A DNA stretch of 64,000 nt, taken from positions 1-64,000 of the forward strand of contig NZ_KB895541.1 in assembly GCF_000374925.1 (NCBI RefSeq), given 5' to 3'. Position 1 is the first letter of the stretch. Every line of letters begins with the position of its first letter. The DNA is from Arthrobacter sp. 131MFCol6.1 (GTDB lineage Bacteria > Actinomycetota > Actinomycetes > Actinomycetales > Micrococcaceae). Both the position numbers and the translations under genes were made by a program. A model generated the notes under the pieces. That model searched no databases and was not told the DNA's origin. It worked only from the letters and a program-made list of their open reading frames with translations. Positions 9,513 to 17,711 of the stretch are shown piece by piece.

Positions 9513-10178
9513 ATGCCCGGTATGTCTGAGACCCCCAATGCTGCACGGCAGGTTTCGGATGAGCCGAGCCCGCGCCGTCTTTTGTCATCCCGGAAGGTGT
9601 ACGAAGGCAGGATCTGGGACGTCGTCAGCGACAGTTTCCAGCTCAACGACGACGGCGACACCCTGGTCCGGGACTACATCGACCATCCCGGCGCGGTGGC
9701 GGTTCTCCCGATGAACGACGACGGCGACGTGCTGCTGCTCCGGCAGTACCGGCACCCCGTCGGCATGGACCTCTGGGAGATCCCCGCCGGGCTGCTTGAC
9801 GTCGAAGGGGAGGATTTCGTCGTCGGGGCCGCCCGCGAACTGGCCGAGGAAGCGGACCTCGTGGCGGACCGCTGGAACGTGCTGGCGGACTTCTTCAACT
9901 CCCCGGGCTCCTCCAGCGAGGCCATCCGCATCTACCTGGCCCGCGGCCTGAGCGAGGTGCCCGGACATGAGCGGCACGTCCGCACCGACGAGGAAGCCGA
10001 AATCGAACTGCACTGGACCCCGCTGGACGAGGCCGTGCAGGCGGTCCTTGACGGCCGCCTGCACAACCCGTCCGCCGTCGTCGGCGTCCTGGCCGCTGCC
10101 GCCGCCCGCGCGGGCAACTTTGAAAGCCTCCGCCCGGCCGACGCGCCCTGGCCCGCCCATCCCAGCCAGCGCCGCTAG
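9513..10178 (+). CDS. NUDIX hydrolase, ADP-ribose pyrophosphatase type
   Basis: 221 aa. The Nudix box spans residues ~90-115 with the core [10 protein letters not shown] preceded by EIPAGLLD, an arrangement typical of ADP-ribose pyrophosphatases (NudF-like). It likely hydrolyses ADP-ribose to AMP and ribose-5-phosphate. The gene sits between pyrG and xerD, as Rv1700 does in M. tuberculosis, and its TAG stop overlaps the GTG start of xerD. ATG 9522 is a possible alternative start. Confidence 0.88.
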   Translation: MPGMSETPNAARQVSDEPSPRRLLSSRKVYEGRIWDVVSDSFQLNDDGDTLVRDYIDHPGAVAVLPMNDDGDVLLLRQYRHPVGMDLWEIPAGLLDVEGEDFVVGAARELAEEADLVADRWNVLADFFNSPGSSSEAIRIYLARGLSEVPGHERHVRTDEEAEIELHWTPLDEAVQAVLDGRLHNPSAVVGVLAAAAARAGNFESLRPADAPWPAHPSQRR

Positions 10179-11218
10179 TGGAACCGCTGATTGCCGAGCC
10201 GCCGGCTCCTGTTCAACATCCGGCCCCGGCGCAGGCAGCTGCCCCCGGGCGCCCGCCCGCCCGGCCGTTGACGGCGATCGACCGCGCAATCACTGATTAC
10301 CTGCAGCACATGGGCGTGGAGCGGGGCCTCGCGGCCAACACCCTCTCCGCCTACCGGCGGGACCTGGCCCGCTACGCCAGGCATCTGGCCCACGCCGGCC
10401 GGGAGCGACCGGCCGAGATCACCCGGCACGACGTCACCGGTTTCGTTCAGGCGCTCTCCGACGGGTCCGACGGCGGCTCCGCCCTGGGCATCCGTTCGGC
10501 GGCCCGGACGGTGGTGGCCGTGCGCGGACTCCACAAGTTCTGGGCCCTCGAAGGCGTCACGTCCACCGACCCGGCCAGCGACGTCCACCCGCCCATGCCC
10601 GGCAAGCGGCTGCCCAAGGCCATCAGCGTCGACGAGGTCACCCGGATCCTGGAGGCGGCCGGTACGGATACAGCAACCGGCCTGCGCGACCGCGCGCTGC
10701 TCGAGTTCCTCTATTCCACCGGTGCCCGCATCAGCGAAGCCGTGGGCCTGGATGTTGACGACATCTCCCTGCACACCGCCGGCGAGTCAGATGGAAGCGA
10801 CGGGCCCGCGATCGTCAGGCTCTTCGGCAAGGGCTCCAAGGAACGCCTCGTCCCGCTGGGGTCCTACGGGGCACGCGCCCTGGACGCCTACCTCGTCCGC
10901 GGCCGGCCCCTGCTGGCCGCTAAAGGCAAGGGCACCCCTGCCCTGTTCCTCAACGCCCGCGGCGGCAGGATCAGCCGGCAAAGCGCCTGGACCATTTTGA
11001 AGGCGGCGGCGGACAAGGCCCACATCACCAAAGACGTTTCGCCGCACACGCTGCGGCACTCCTTCGCCACCCACCTGCTGGAAGGCGGCGCCGATGTCCG
11101 GGTGGTCCAGGAACTGCTGGGGCACGCCTCGGTGACCACCACGCAGGTCTACACCCAGGTGACGGCCGATACGCTGCGGGAGATCTACGCCGCCGCGCAC
11201 CCGCGCGCCCTGGGCTAA
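10178..11218 (+). CDS. xerD: Site-specific tyrosine recombinase XerD
   Basis: 346 aa from GTG 10178. An N-terminal SAM-like core-binding domain ([20 protein letters not shown]) is followed by the catalytic domain: Arg in [37 protein letters not shown] and the nucleophile Tyr in VYTQV. Its fixed position after the NUDIX gene and its full length identify the chromosome-dimer resolvase rather than a phage integrase. About 30 N-terminal residues are extra and Pro/Ala rich. Confidence 0.93.
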   Translation: MEPLIAEPPAPVQHPAPAQAAAPGRPPARPLTAIDRAITDYLQHMGVERGLAANTLSAYRRDLARYARHLAHAGRERPAEITRHDVTGFVQALSDGSDGGSALGIRSAARTVVAVRGLHKFWALEGVTSTDPASDVHPPMPGKRLPKAISVDEVTRILEAAGTDTATGLRDRALLEFLYSTGARISEAVGLDVDDISLHTAGESDGSDGPAIVRLFGKGSKERLVPLGSYGARALDAYLVRGRPLLAAKGKGTPALFLNARGGRISRQSAWTILKAAADKAHITKDVSPHTLRHSFATHLLEGGADVRVVQELLGHASVTTTQVYTQVTADTLREIYAAAHPRALG

Positions 11219-11234
11219 GGCAAAGTCCGCCGGT

Positions 11235-11268
11235 CCGGCACGGTGCGCCGGCTCCTGCAAACTTTTTT
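11235..11268 (+). terminator. Weak candidate terminator after xerD
   Basis: CCGGC (11235-11239) and GCCGG (11247-11251) can form a small hairpin, followed 11 nt later by a run of six T (11263-11268). The distance between stem and T-run is larger than ideal. Confidence 0.3.
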
Positions 11269-11276
11269 GCCGGTCC

Positions 11277-11310
11277 GTGTAAGAAAACACCATTCACGGG
11301 ACACTTACAC
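11277..11310. promoter_or_regulatory. Inverted repeat GTGTAAG-N20-CTTACAC upstream of sigma factor
   Basis: Seven-base arms at 11277-11283 and 11304-11310 are exact reverse complements and lie 20-53 nt before the sigma-factor start. The position suits a regulator binding site in the promoter or leader. No known consensus was recognised. Confidence 0.35.
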
Positions 11311-11329
11311 ATCAGGAAGAAGTCATCCG

Positions 11330-11851
11330 ATGTCCGGGGGAACCACCATGTTGGCTGCCAAAGAGCAAGCATTCATTGATCTGCACACTCAGCACTCCGC
11401 GCGCGTATATCGCTACATTGCCTGCCGTATCAGTGACCGGCACCGCGCCGAGGAACTGGCTGCGGACGTCTTCAGAATCGCCTGGGAAAAGGAGCTCGCC
11501 GAACCGCCCGGCATTGGCTGGCTGTTGGCGACGGCCCGGAATGTAATCGGCAATGAGTACAAGGGCCGCCGTCGCCGCCAGGAACTCGTCGAACGGCTCA
11601 AAGATGAGGTCCGCCACCAAGTCCCCGAGCCGAACGATGAAGAACGGGCCGCCGTGGCAGAGGTGCTGGTTCAACTCAGGGAGCGGGACCGCGAGGTCCT
11701 CATGCTCAGCTACTGGGACGAGCTGACCGTCACTGAACTGGCGCAGACGCTGGGATGTTCTTCTTCCGCGGCTGCGGTTCGCCTGCACCGTGCACGCCGG
11801 GCGTTCGCGAAAGCTGCCCCCTCACATCTGATGACCGAACGGAAGGACTAG
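11330..11851 (+). CDS. RNA polymerase sigma factor, ECF (sigma-70) family
   Basis: 173 aa from ATG 11330, preceded by AGGAAG at 11314-11319 (ATG 11348 is an alternative). Region 2 is seen in ARVYRYIACRISDRHRAEE and DVFRIAWEK. Region 4 is an HTH: RDREVLMLSYWDELTVTELA followed by LGCSSSAAAVRLHRARRAF. The gene is followed after 2 bp by a membrane protein that is the natural candidate anti-sigma factor. Regulon unknown. ECF genes are often autoregulated, which would fit the inverted repeat upstream. Confidence 0.88.
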   Translation: MSGGTTMLAAKEQAFIDLHTQHSARVYRYIACRISDRHRAEELAADVFRIAWEKELAEPPGIGWLLATARNVIGNEYKGRRRRQELVERLKDEVRHQVPEPNDEERAAVAEVLVQLRERDREVLMLSYWDELTVTELAQTLGCSSSAAAVRLHRARRAFAKAAPSHLMTERKD

Positions 11852-11853
11852 CC

Positions 11854-12633
11854 ATGGACCGCATCGAACAGCTCATGAAGGATGCGAAACCTCGGGTGGG
11901 AGCGCCGGGAGCAGAGCCCGGAAGCGACCCTGCCCGCTCGATCGTATTTTCCACGGATCCGAATATCGTTCGTTTGGCAGGGCGCACTCCGGCACGACGC
12001 AATGCCGTGCGGGCTGCGGCCGCAACTGTACTGGCCGCTGCGGCCGTCGTTGGCGCGGTGGTTGTCGGCGGCAATCTGATGCCGCAACCAGCACCCGGGC
12101 CGGCCCGGACGGGCATCCCGGCGCCGACAGTCTCCGCCAGCCCGTCGCCGTCGTCCCCAACCCCGTCCACTGCCTCACCGGCCGCATCGTCCCCCACAGC
12201 CAGTGCCGCAGCCGGAGCCTTGAGCACCGGCGGCGTCGCCTGCACCATGGCGAACGTCGACCAGCAGCGCAATGACCAGCAACGGGCAATCCAACCGATT
12301 CCCGCCGCAGAGCAGGCTTACTACACGGTGCTGGGCTGTGCCGATGGCTGGCTCGCGTATTCCATCTCTGATGACGGGGTCCGGGCGCTCGGGCTCGACG
12401 GCGGCAACGCGTGGTATCAGATTGCCAAATTGCAGAACGGGCGCTTCCTCTGCGACTTCCGGCAGGAATGGTCCAGCGTCTTCACCTGGAAGTTCCAGGC
12501 TTTGAACAATGATGTCTCGCAAAACGGGCAGCAAGTCACGCCGCAGCAGGCCATGGACAAGGAATTCGCGGACAAGGGGATACCCGTCGAACTGAGGCCG
12601 CAGCTTGTCGGCGACGGTCCGGCGGCAGGATAG
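11854..12633 (+). CDS. Probable membrane anti-sigma partner
   Basis: 259 aa. The cytosolic part (residues 1-~52, MDRIEQLMKDAKPRV...) resembles the short N-terminus common in regulators paired with ECF sigma factors. One membrane segment follows (about 53-75, AVRAAAATVLAAAAVVGAVVV). A Ser/Pro/Thr linker (~85-130) then leads to an extracytoplasmic domain with three Cys and aromatic residues. I did not find the zinc-binding HxxxCxxC of ZAS anti-sigma factors, so the role is inferred from its position 2 bp after the sigma gene. Confidence 0.65.
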   Translation: MDRIEQLMKDAKPRVGAPGAEPGSDPARSIVFSTDPNIVRLAGRTPARRNAVRAAAATVLAAAAVVGAVVVGGNLMPQPAPGPARTGIPAPTVSASPSPSSPTPSTASPAASSPTASAAAGALSTGGVACTMANVDQQRNDQQRAIQPIPAAEQAYYTVLGCADGWLAYSISDDGVRALGLDGGNAWYQIAKLQNGRFLCDFRQEWSSVFTWKFQALNNDVSQNGQQVTPQQAMDKEFADKGIPVELRPQLVGDGPAAG

Positions 12634-12668
12634 CGCCGGCAGCCTGCGGCAGCTATAGGGTTGGGCAC

Positions 12669-13151
12669 ATGAAGCTCACTCCAGTCACTCTCTGCTTCCC
12701 GCTCCGTGATGCGGGGACCGGCACCGAGGTGCTGCTGGGCCTGAAAAGGACCGGCTTCGGCATCGGCAAAATCGTGGGCATCGGCGGCCACGTGGAGCCG
12801 GGGGAGAGCGACGCCGAGGCAGTGGTCCGCGAGGTCTGGGAAGAGGCCGGCATCGTGGTGCTCCAAGAGGACCTGGCCCACGCCGGCATCGTCGAGTTCA
12901 TCTTTCCCGCTAGGCCCGACTGGAACATGTCGTGCCGGCTCTTCACCACCCGGCGGTGGGAAGGCGAACCCGCCGAGAGCCCGGAAATCACGCCCGAGTG
13001 GTTCGACGCAGCGTTCTTGCCGCTGGAGCGGATGTGGCAGGATGCGGGGCACTGGCTGCCCCCGGCGCTGGCAGGTGAAACGATCGACGTCGTCGTGGTC
13101 CTCAACGAGGACAACGAGACCGTGGCGTCGGTCCGGATCCCGCCACGCTGA
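12669..13151 (+). CDS. NUDIX hydrolase, MutT/8-oxo-dGTPase type
   Basis: 160 aa. The Nudix box is at residues ~39-62 (GIGGHVEPGESDAEAVVREV then WEEAGI). Features such as KLTPVTLCFPL at the start, GFGIGKIVGIGG, and SCRLFTTRRWEGEP resemble mammalian MTH1-type 8-oxo-dGTP diphosphatases, so nucleotide-pool sanitation is likely. TATAGG at 12654-12659 lies 9 nt before the ATG, compatible with a leaderless mRNA. Confidence 0.85.
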   Translation: MKLTPVTLCFPLRDAGTGTEVLLGLKRTGFGIGKIVGIGGHVEPGESDAEAVVREVWEEAGIVVLQEDLAHAGIVEFIFPARPDWNMSCRLFTTRRWEGEPAESPEITPEWFDAAFLPLERMWQDAGHWLPPALAGETIDVVVVLNEDNETVASVRIPPR

Positions 13152-13168
13152 GGTCCGGGACGAAGCAG

Positions 13169-13206
13169 CACGGGCCGGCCACCCATCAATGGGTGGCCGG
13201 CCCGTG
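13169..13206. terminator. Bidirectional terminator hairpin
   Basis: A perfect 18-bp stem (arms 13169-13186 and 13189-13206, CA loop) sits between the convergent NUDIX gene and prpC. It is symmetric and can serve both strands. Confidence 0.85.
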
Positions 13207-13246
13207 CTGGCTGTCCGGTCTCGTGTGCGTTTCGCAGGAAGCCCTG

Positions 13247-14386
13247 CTACGCCAGGTGCCGTTCCTCGACGCCGTTGTACTCGCTCAGCGGACGGATCAG
13301 GGAGTTCGAATCCAGCTGCTCCATGATGTGCGCCGTCCAGCCCGTGATGCGGCTGGCGACGAACAGCGGAGTGAAGGTGGCGGTGTCGAAGCCCATGAGG
13401 TGGTACGTGGGTCCGGTCGGGTAGTCGAGGTTCGGTTTGATCCCCTTCGCCTCATCCATCGCCGTTTCGAGCCCGTTGTACAGGCCCAGCAGCTCCGGCC
13501 GTCCGTAGTGCGCGATCATCTTGTCCAGGGCGGCCTTCATGGTGGGCACCCGGGAGTCGCCGTGCTTATAGACGCGGTGGCCGAAGCCCATGACCTTCTT
13601 CTTGTGGGCCAGGGCGTCCTCCATCCAGGCCTTGGCCCGGACGTGGGCGTCCTCCAGTGACTCCTCCGGCCGGATGCCGATCTCGTCAAAGGTGTGCATG
13701 ACGGCCTCGTTGGCCCCGCCGTGCAGCGAGCCTTTGAGGGCGCCGATGGCGCCGGTCACGGCCGAGTGCAGGTCCGAGAGCGTGGACGTGATCACGCGGG
13801 CCGTGAAAGTGGAGGCATTGAAGGAGTGCTCGGCGTACAAGATCATGGAGACATTGAATGCGTCGACTACTTCGGGGACGGCTTCCTCACCAAACGTCAT
13901 CCAGAGGAAGTTGGCGTCGTAACCCAGGTCCTCGCGGGGTTCCACCACGTCCTGGCCGCGTCGGCGCCGCTGGTCGTAGGCCACCACGGCCGGCATTGCC
14001 GCGAACAGATCGATGGCCTTGGCCAGGTTGGCTTCGCGCGAGGCGTCCTCGGCGAGGGGGTGCCGGGCCCCCAACACCGAGGTGGCAGTCCGGCAGACAT
14101 CCATGGGGTGCGCGGTGGTGGGCAGCGCGTCAATCACCTGTTTGACGACCGGATCCAGGGCGCGCCCGGCGCGTTCCCGGGCGGTGAACTCCGCGAGCTG
14201 CTCCGCGTTGGGCAGCTCGCCGTTCCAGAGCAGGTACGCGACTTCCTCGAAGCTGCACTTGGCAGCCAGTTCCTGGACAGGGTAGCCGCGGTACAGCAGC
14301 GAGTTCGTGTCCGGGTTGACCTTGGAGACCGCGGTGTAGTCCACCACGACGCCGGCGAGGCCCTTTTTAATGTCCTGTTCAGCCAT
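13247..14386 (-). CDS. prpC: 2-methylcitrate synthase / citrate synthase
   Basis: 379 aa. It is a short citrate synthase-fold enzyme with the active-site His in LHGGANEAVM and second His segment VMGFGHRVYK, plus the C-terminal DTATFTPLFVASRITGWTAH. It condenses propionyl-CoA with oxaloacetate; enzymes of this branch also accept acetyl-CoA. It is the last gene of prpR-prpD-prpB-prpC, separated from prpB by 62 bp that hold a palindrome. Confidence 0.92.
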   Translation of the reverse strand: MAEQDIKKGLAGVVVDYTAVSKVNPDTNSLLYRGYPVQELAAKCSFEEVAYLLWNGELPNAEQLAEFTARERAGRALDPVVKQVIDALPTTAHPMDVCRTATSVLGARHPLAEDASREANLAKAIDLFAAMPAVVAYDQRRRRGQDVVEPREDLGYDANFLWMTFGEEAVPEVVDAFNVSMILYAEHSFNASTFTARVITSTLSDLHSAVTGAIGALKGSLHGGANEAVMHTFDEIGIRPEESLEDAHVRAKAWMEDALAHKKKVMGFGHRVYKHGDSRVPTMKAALDKMIAHYGRPELLGLYNGLETAMDEAKGIKPNLDYPTGPTYHLMGFDTATFTPLFVASRITGWTAHIMEQLDSNSLIRPLSEYNGVEERHLA

Positions 14387-14412
14387 GCTGAAACTCCTTT
14401 GTTCCTAACGCC

Positions 14413-14432
14413 TGTATACCGGCACGTGCCGG
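14413..14432. promoter_or_regulatory. TGTATACC element and 14-bp palindrome between prpB and prpC
   Basis: TGTATACC at 14413-14420 differs by one base from the TGTATACA elements upstream of prpR. It overlaps the perfect palindrome CCGGCACGTGCCGG at 14419-14432. The pair lies in the leader of prpC, so an internal operator or attenuating hairpin is possible. Confidence 0.35.
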
Positions 14433-14448
14433 AGGTTCTGTGCGGGGC

Positions 14449-15351
14449 TTACTTGCCGGGGATCTGGAAATTAAAGACTCCGGTATCGAAACGGTTGTAA
14501 GCCTCGTAATCAACGAGATCGTACAAACGCGCACGGGTCAGCATGCTTCCAACCTGTGCCTCCTGGGTTCCGTCGGCCTTAATCGATTCCAGAGTACGCT
14601 CCGCAGCGCCCATGGCACTACGGAGCAGCGTCACCGGATAAATGACCATATTGACGCCGACGCCGGCCAGCTCCTCCACGGTGAACAGGGCACTCTGGCC
14701 GAATTCGGTCATGTTGGCCAGGATCGGGACGTCGACGGCGTCGCGGATGGCCTGGAATTCGGCCAGGTCCTTCATCGCCTCGGGGAAGATCGCGTCCGCG
14801 CCGGCTTCCACGAGCGCTTTGGCGCGCTCCTGGGCGGCCTCGAGCCCGTCCGTGGCGCGGATGTCGGTGCGGGCCATGATCAGGAAGTTCGGGTCCCGGC
14901 GGGCGTCGGCCGCGGCCCGGATCCGCTTGGTGGCGGTCTCCAGGTCCACGACGTTCTTCCCGTCGAGGTGGCCGCAGCGCTTGGGGTTGAACTGGTCCTC
15001 GATGTGGCAGCCGGCCAGGCCGGCGTTCTCGAGTTCCTGGACCGACCGGGCCACGTTCATGGGCTCGCCGAAGCCGGTGTCGGCGTCGACGATAGCCGGC
15101 AGGTCCGTCATCCGGGCGATTTGCCCGGCGCGGGTGGCCACCTCCGTGAGGGTGGTCAGCCCGATGTCCGGCAGGCCCAGGTCATTGGCGAGGACGGCGC
15201 CGGAAATGTACACCCCGGCGAAGCCCTTCTCCTCGATCAGCCGCGCCGAGAGCGGGTTGAACGCGCCGGGGAACTGGGCGATGGTGCCGGAGGCGAGGAG
15301 TTCGCGGAACCGGATGCGCTTCTGCTCCGGCGTGACCTTCGAATACAACAT
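14449..15351 (-). CDS. prpB: Methylisocitrate lyase
   Basis: 300 aa, isocitrate lyase/PEP mutase fold. DADTGFGEP binds metal, and the KRCGH segment (HIEDQFNPKRCGHLDGK) is the catalytic cysteine loop of the family. It cleaves 2-methylisocitrate to pyruvate and succinate in propionate catabolism. Its ATG follows the prpD stop directly (TAAATG). Confidence 0.95.
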   Translation of the reverse strand: MLYSKVTPEQKRIRFRELLASGTIAQFPGAFNPLSARLIEEKGFAGVYISGAVLANDLGLPDIGLTTLTEVATRAGQIARMTDLPAIVDADTGFGEPMNVARSVQELENAGLAGCHIEDQFNPKRCGHLDGKNVVDLETATKRIRAAADARRDPNFLIMARTDIRATDGLEAAQERAKALVEAGADAIFPEAMKDLAEFQAIRDAVDVPILANMTEFGQSALFTVEELAGVGVNMVIYPVTLLRSAMGAAERTLESIKADGTQEAQVGSMLTRARLYDLVDYEAYNRFDTGVFNFQIPGK

Positions 15352-16872
15352 TTAGAAGAGTCCCTTCGGGGCGCCGGCGAGGTCGATCACGCCGTCGGCG
15401 GCCTGGATGTTCAGCTGGTCCAGCTCGCCGGCGGCGAGCTCGGGGAGCCGCGCAGCGGCGGCAAGGAAGCGCTCGATCTCCTCATCGGCCACCAGGCCGG
15501 CGGCGAGGGTGCGGAACTTGTTGACGTACTGCTCCCGGGCGAACGGCCGGGCGCCCAGCGGGTGGGCATCGGCGACGGCGATCGACTCGGTGATGACCGT
15601 GCCGTCCTTGAGCGTGATCTCCACGGTGCCGCCGAAGGCCTTCTCGGCGATGTCCAGGGAGTGGTAGCGCCGGGTCCATTCCGGATCCTCGACCGTGGTG
15701 ACCTTGTGCCAGAGTTCCACGGTGTCGGGGCGGGCGGCGCGTTCCGGGGCGTAGGAGTCCACGTGGTGCCAGGTGCCGTCCTGCAGGGCGACGGTGAAAA
15801 TGTACGGGATCGAGTGGTCCAGCGTCTCGCGGCTGGCCGTGGGATCGTACTTCTGCGGGTCGTTGGCGCCGGAGCCGATCACGTAGTGCGTGTGGTGGCT
15901 GGTCTTGATCAGCACGGACTCGACGTTGGCCGGGTCGGTGACCTCGGGGTGTTCGCCGTTGAGCTTGCGGGCGAGGTCGATCCACGCCTGGGCCTGGTAT
16001 TCGGCCGAGTGTTCCTTGGTGTAGGTGTCCATGATGGCCCGCTTGGCCTCGCCGGCCTCGGGCAGCGGCACGGTGTAGGAGGCGTCCGGGCCGTCCAGCA
16101 TCCAGGCGATCACGCCGTCTTCGCCCTCGTAGATCGGCACGGGGGAGGTCTGGCCGCGCATCGCCCGGTCCGCGGATTCGACGGCCATCTTGCCGGCGAA
16201 CGCGGGGGCGTGCGCCTTCCAGGTTGAGATTTCGCCCTTGCGGGACTGCCGGGTGGCGGTGGTGGTGTGCAGCGCCTGGCCGATGGACTGGAAGATGGTC
16301 TCGACGTCGAGGCCCAGCAGTGTGCCGATGCCGGCGGCGGCGGACGGGCCGAGGTGGGCCACGTGGTCGATCTTGTGCTTGTGCAGGCAGATGGCCTTGA
16401 CCAGGTTGACCTGGATCTCGTAGCCGGTAGAGATCCCGCGGACCAGGTCCCGGCCGCTGGAGCCGACGTGCTGGGCGACGGCCAGGATCGGAGGGATGTT
16501 GTCACCCGGGTGCGAGTAATCCGCGGCCAGGAACGTGTCGTGGTAATCGAGTTCACGGACCGCGACGCCGTTGGCCCAGGCGGCCCATTCGGGGGAGACG
16601 CGTTCCTCGATGCCAAAGACCTTGGAGCCCTTGCCGCCGGTGCTGGGGCCGTGGGTGAGGGCCTGGGCGCGGGCCGCGACGATCGGGGCGCGGTTCAGCG
16701 ACGCGATCGCCACCGACGCGTTGTCGATGATCCGGTTGATCACCATGTCGGTGACCTCATCGGTGACCTCCACGGGATCCGCGGCGACCTTGGCGATCTT
16801 GTAAGCGAGCTGGTCCTCGCGGCCCAGGTTTTCCTCGCTCTTGTAAACGCGGACGTGGTGTTCCTTAACCAT
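15352..16872 (-). CDS. prpD: 2-methylcitrate dehydratase, MmgE/PrpD family
   Basis: 506 aa, full length for the family. Typical segments include [17 protein letters not shown], the [10 protein letters not shown] helix, and the YTPERSA-like [15 protein letters not shown] near residue 375. It dehydrates 2-methylcitrate to cis-2-methylaconitate. The start overlaps the regulator stop by 8 bp, indicating one operon. Confidence 0.94.
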   Translation of the reverse strand: MVKEHHVRVYKSEENLGREDQLAYKIAKVAADPVEVTDEVTDMVINRIIDNASVAIASLNRAPIVAARAQALTHGPSTGGKGSKVFGIEERVSPEWAAWANGVAVRELDYHDTFLAADYSHPGDNIPPILAVAQHVGSSGRDLVRGISTGYEIQVNLVKAICLHKHKIDHVAHLGPSAAAGIGTLLGLDVETIFQSIGQALHTTTATRQSRKGEISTWKAHAPAFAGKMAVESADRAMRGQTSPVPIYEGEDGVIAWMLDGPDASYTVPLPEAGEAKRAIMDTYTKEHSAEYQAQAWIDLARKLNGEHPEVTDPANVESVLIKTSHHTHYVIGSGANDPQKYDPTASRETLDHSIPYIFTVALQDGTWHHVDSYAPERAARPDTVELWHKVTTVEDPEWTRRYHSLDIAEKAFGGTVEITLKDGTVITESIAVADAHPLGARPFAREQYVNKFRTLAAGLVADEEIERFLAAAARLPELAAGELDQLNIQAADGVIDLAGAPKGLF

Positions 16873-17524
16873 GGTGCTCCCTTTGCTGAGGTGTATGGGT
16901 GGCTTTGACGTGCGAAAGACTGCGGTGCAGGTGAAGCGTGGTGGCGGCCTCGGCCAGGCGCGGGTTCCCGGCTGCGATCGCCTCGGCGATGGCCGCGTGC
17001 TCGGCGGCCGCGGCCGTAAGCCGGGCGGCGTCGTCGGCGGCCAGGCGCCGGACGCGCACGAGGTGGACGCGGAGGCTGCGCATGGCCTGGACGAGATAGG
17101 CGTTGGAGATGGCGGCGTCGATGGCCGCGTCCAGCCGTCCGACCAGCCCGTAGTAGTCGTGCAGGGCCGGATCCTGCCCGCCGATGAGTTCCGGCGCCTG
17201 GAGCAGTTCGCGCCGCAGCTGTTCGAACGTTGCGGGGTCGCCGCGCTCGGCGGCCAGGGCCGCGGCCCTGCCTTCGAGGGTTTCGCGCAGTTCGAACAGT
17301 TCGTCGATGTCGTCCAGTGAAATGTCGGTGACGACGACGCCGCGCCCGCCCGCCGTCGTCGTCAGCCCTTCGGCCGTGAGCCGGCTCAGGGCCTCCCGCA
17401 GCGGGGTGCGGGAGATGCCGAGGCGCTCCGACTGTTCCACCTCCGCGAGCACGGTTCCGGGCAGGAGGCGCCATTCGATTATGTCGTCGCGCAGGGCCGC
17501 GTAGGCCTTGTCGCTGGCGCGCAT
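16865..17524 (-). CDS. GntR (FadR subfamily) regulator of the prp genes
   Basis: 219 aa. The start ATG 17524 is chosen because GAAGGAGG precedes it; the frame open to 17641 would cover the promoter. The N-terminal winged HTH ([39 protein letters not shown]) and the all-helical FCD-type effector domain (residues 85-210) define the FadR branch. It is the first gene of the prp operon and is divergent from prpE, with two TGTATACA palindromes in between, so it is the likely local regulator of propionate use. The effector is unknown; 2-methylcitrate is a guess from other prp regulators. Confidence 0.85.
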   Translation of the reverse strand: MRASDKAYAALRDDIIEWRLLPGTVLAEVEQSERLGISRTPLREALSRLTAEGLTTTAGGRGVVVTDISLDDIDELFELRETLEGRAAALAAERGDPATFEQLRRELLQAPELIGGQDPALHDYYGLVGRLDAAIDAAISNAYLVQAMRSLRVHLVRVRRLAADDAARLTAAAAEHAAIAEAIAAGNPRLAEAATTLHLHRSLSHVKATHTPQQREHHG

Positions 17525-17568
17525 CCGGCCTCCTTCGATGGTGGCTTTGTCGGGGTGGAACACCAATA

Positions 17569-17578
17569 GTGTATACAC
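17569..17578. promoter_or_regulatory. Candidate operator 1, GTGTATACAC
   Basis: Perfect 10-bp palindrome, 45 bp upstream of the GntR start and between prpR and prpE. GntR/FadR-type regulators commonly bind short TGT-ACA palindromes. A second copy of the core is at 17633-17640. Confidence 0.6.
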
Positions 17579-17632
17579 GCAACGGCGCTTTGCCCAGTAA
17601 TTGCCGGTTGAATCGGAGAAATGGCTGAGTTC

Positions 17633-17640
17633 TGTATACA
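17633..17640. promoter_or_regulatory. Candidate operator 2, TGTATACA
   Basis: Second exact copy of the TGTATACA core, 63 bp from the first (close to six helical turns) and 72 bp before the prpE start. Together the pair could let one regulator control both divergent promoters. Confidence 0.55.
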
Positions 17641-17711
17641 TAAGCCTTGTATCGCCGGTGTGCCCCGGTTTACCATGGCTGGATCACAACGTCGTGGACA
17701 GGATGTACGTC

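Noticed and set aside
10178..11218. Phage or island integrase
   Set aside because: Full-length XerD at the conserved chromosomal position; no prophage genes or att repeats beside it.
14440..16227. 595-codon plus-strand open frame
   Set aside because: Antisense to prpB and prpD, which have complete family motifs on the minus strand.
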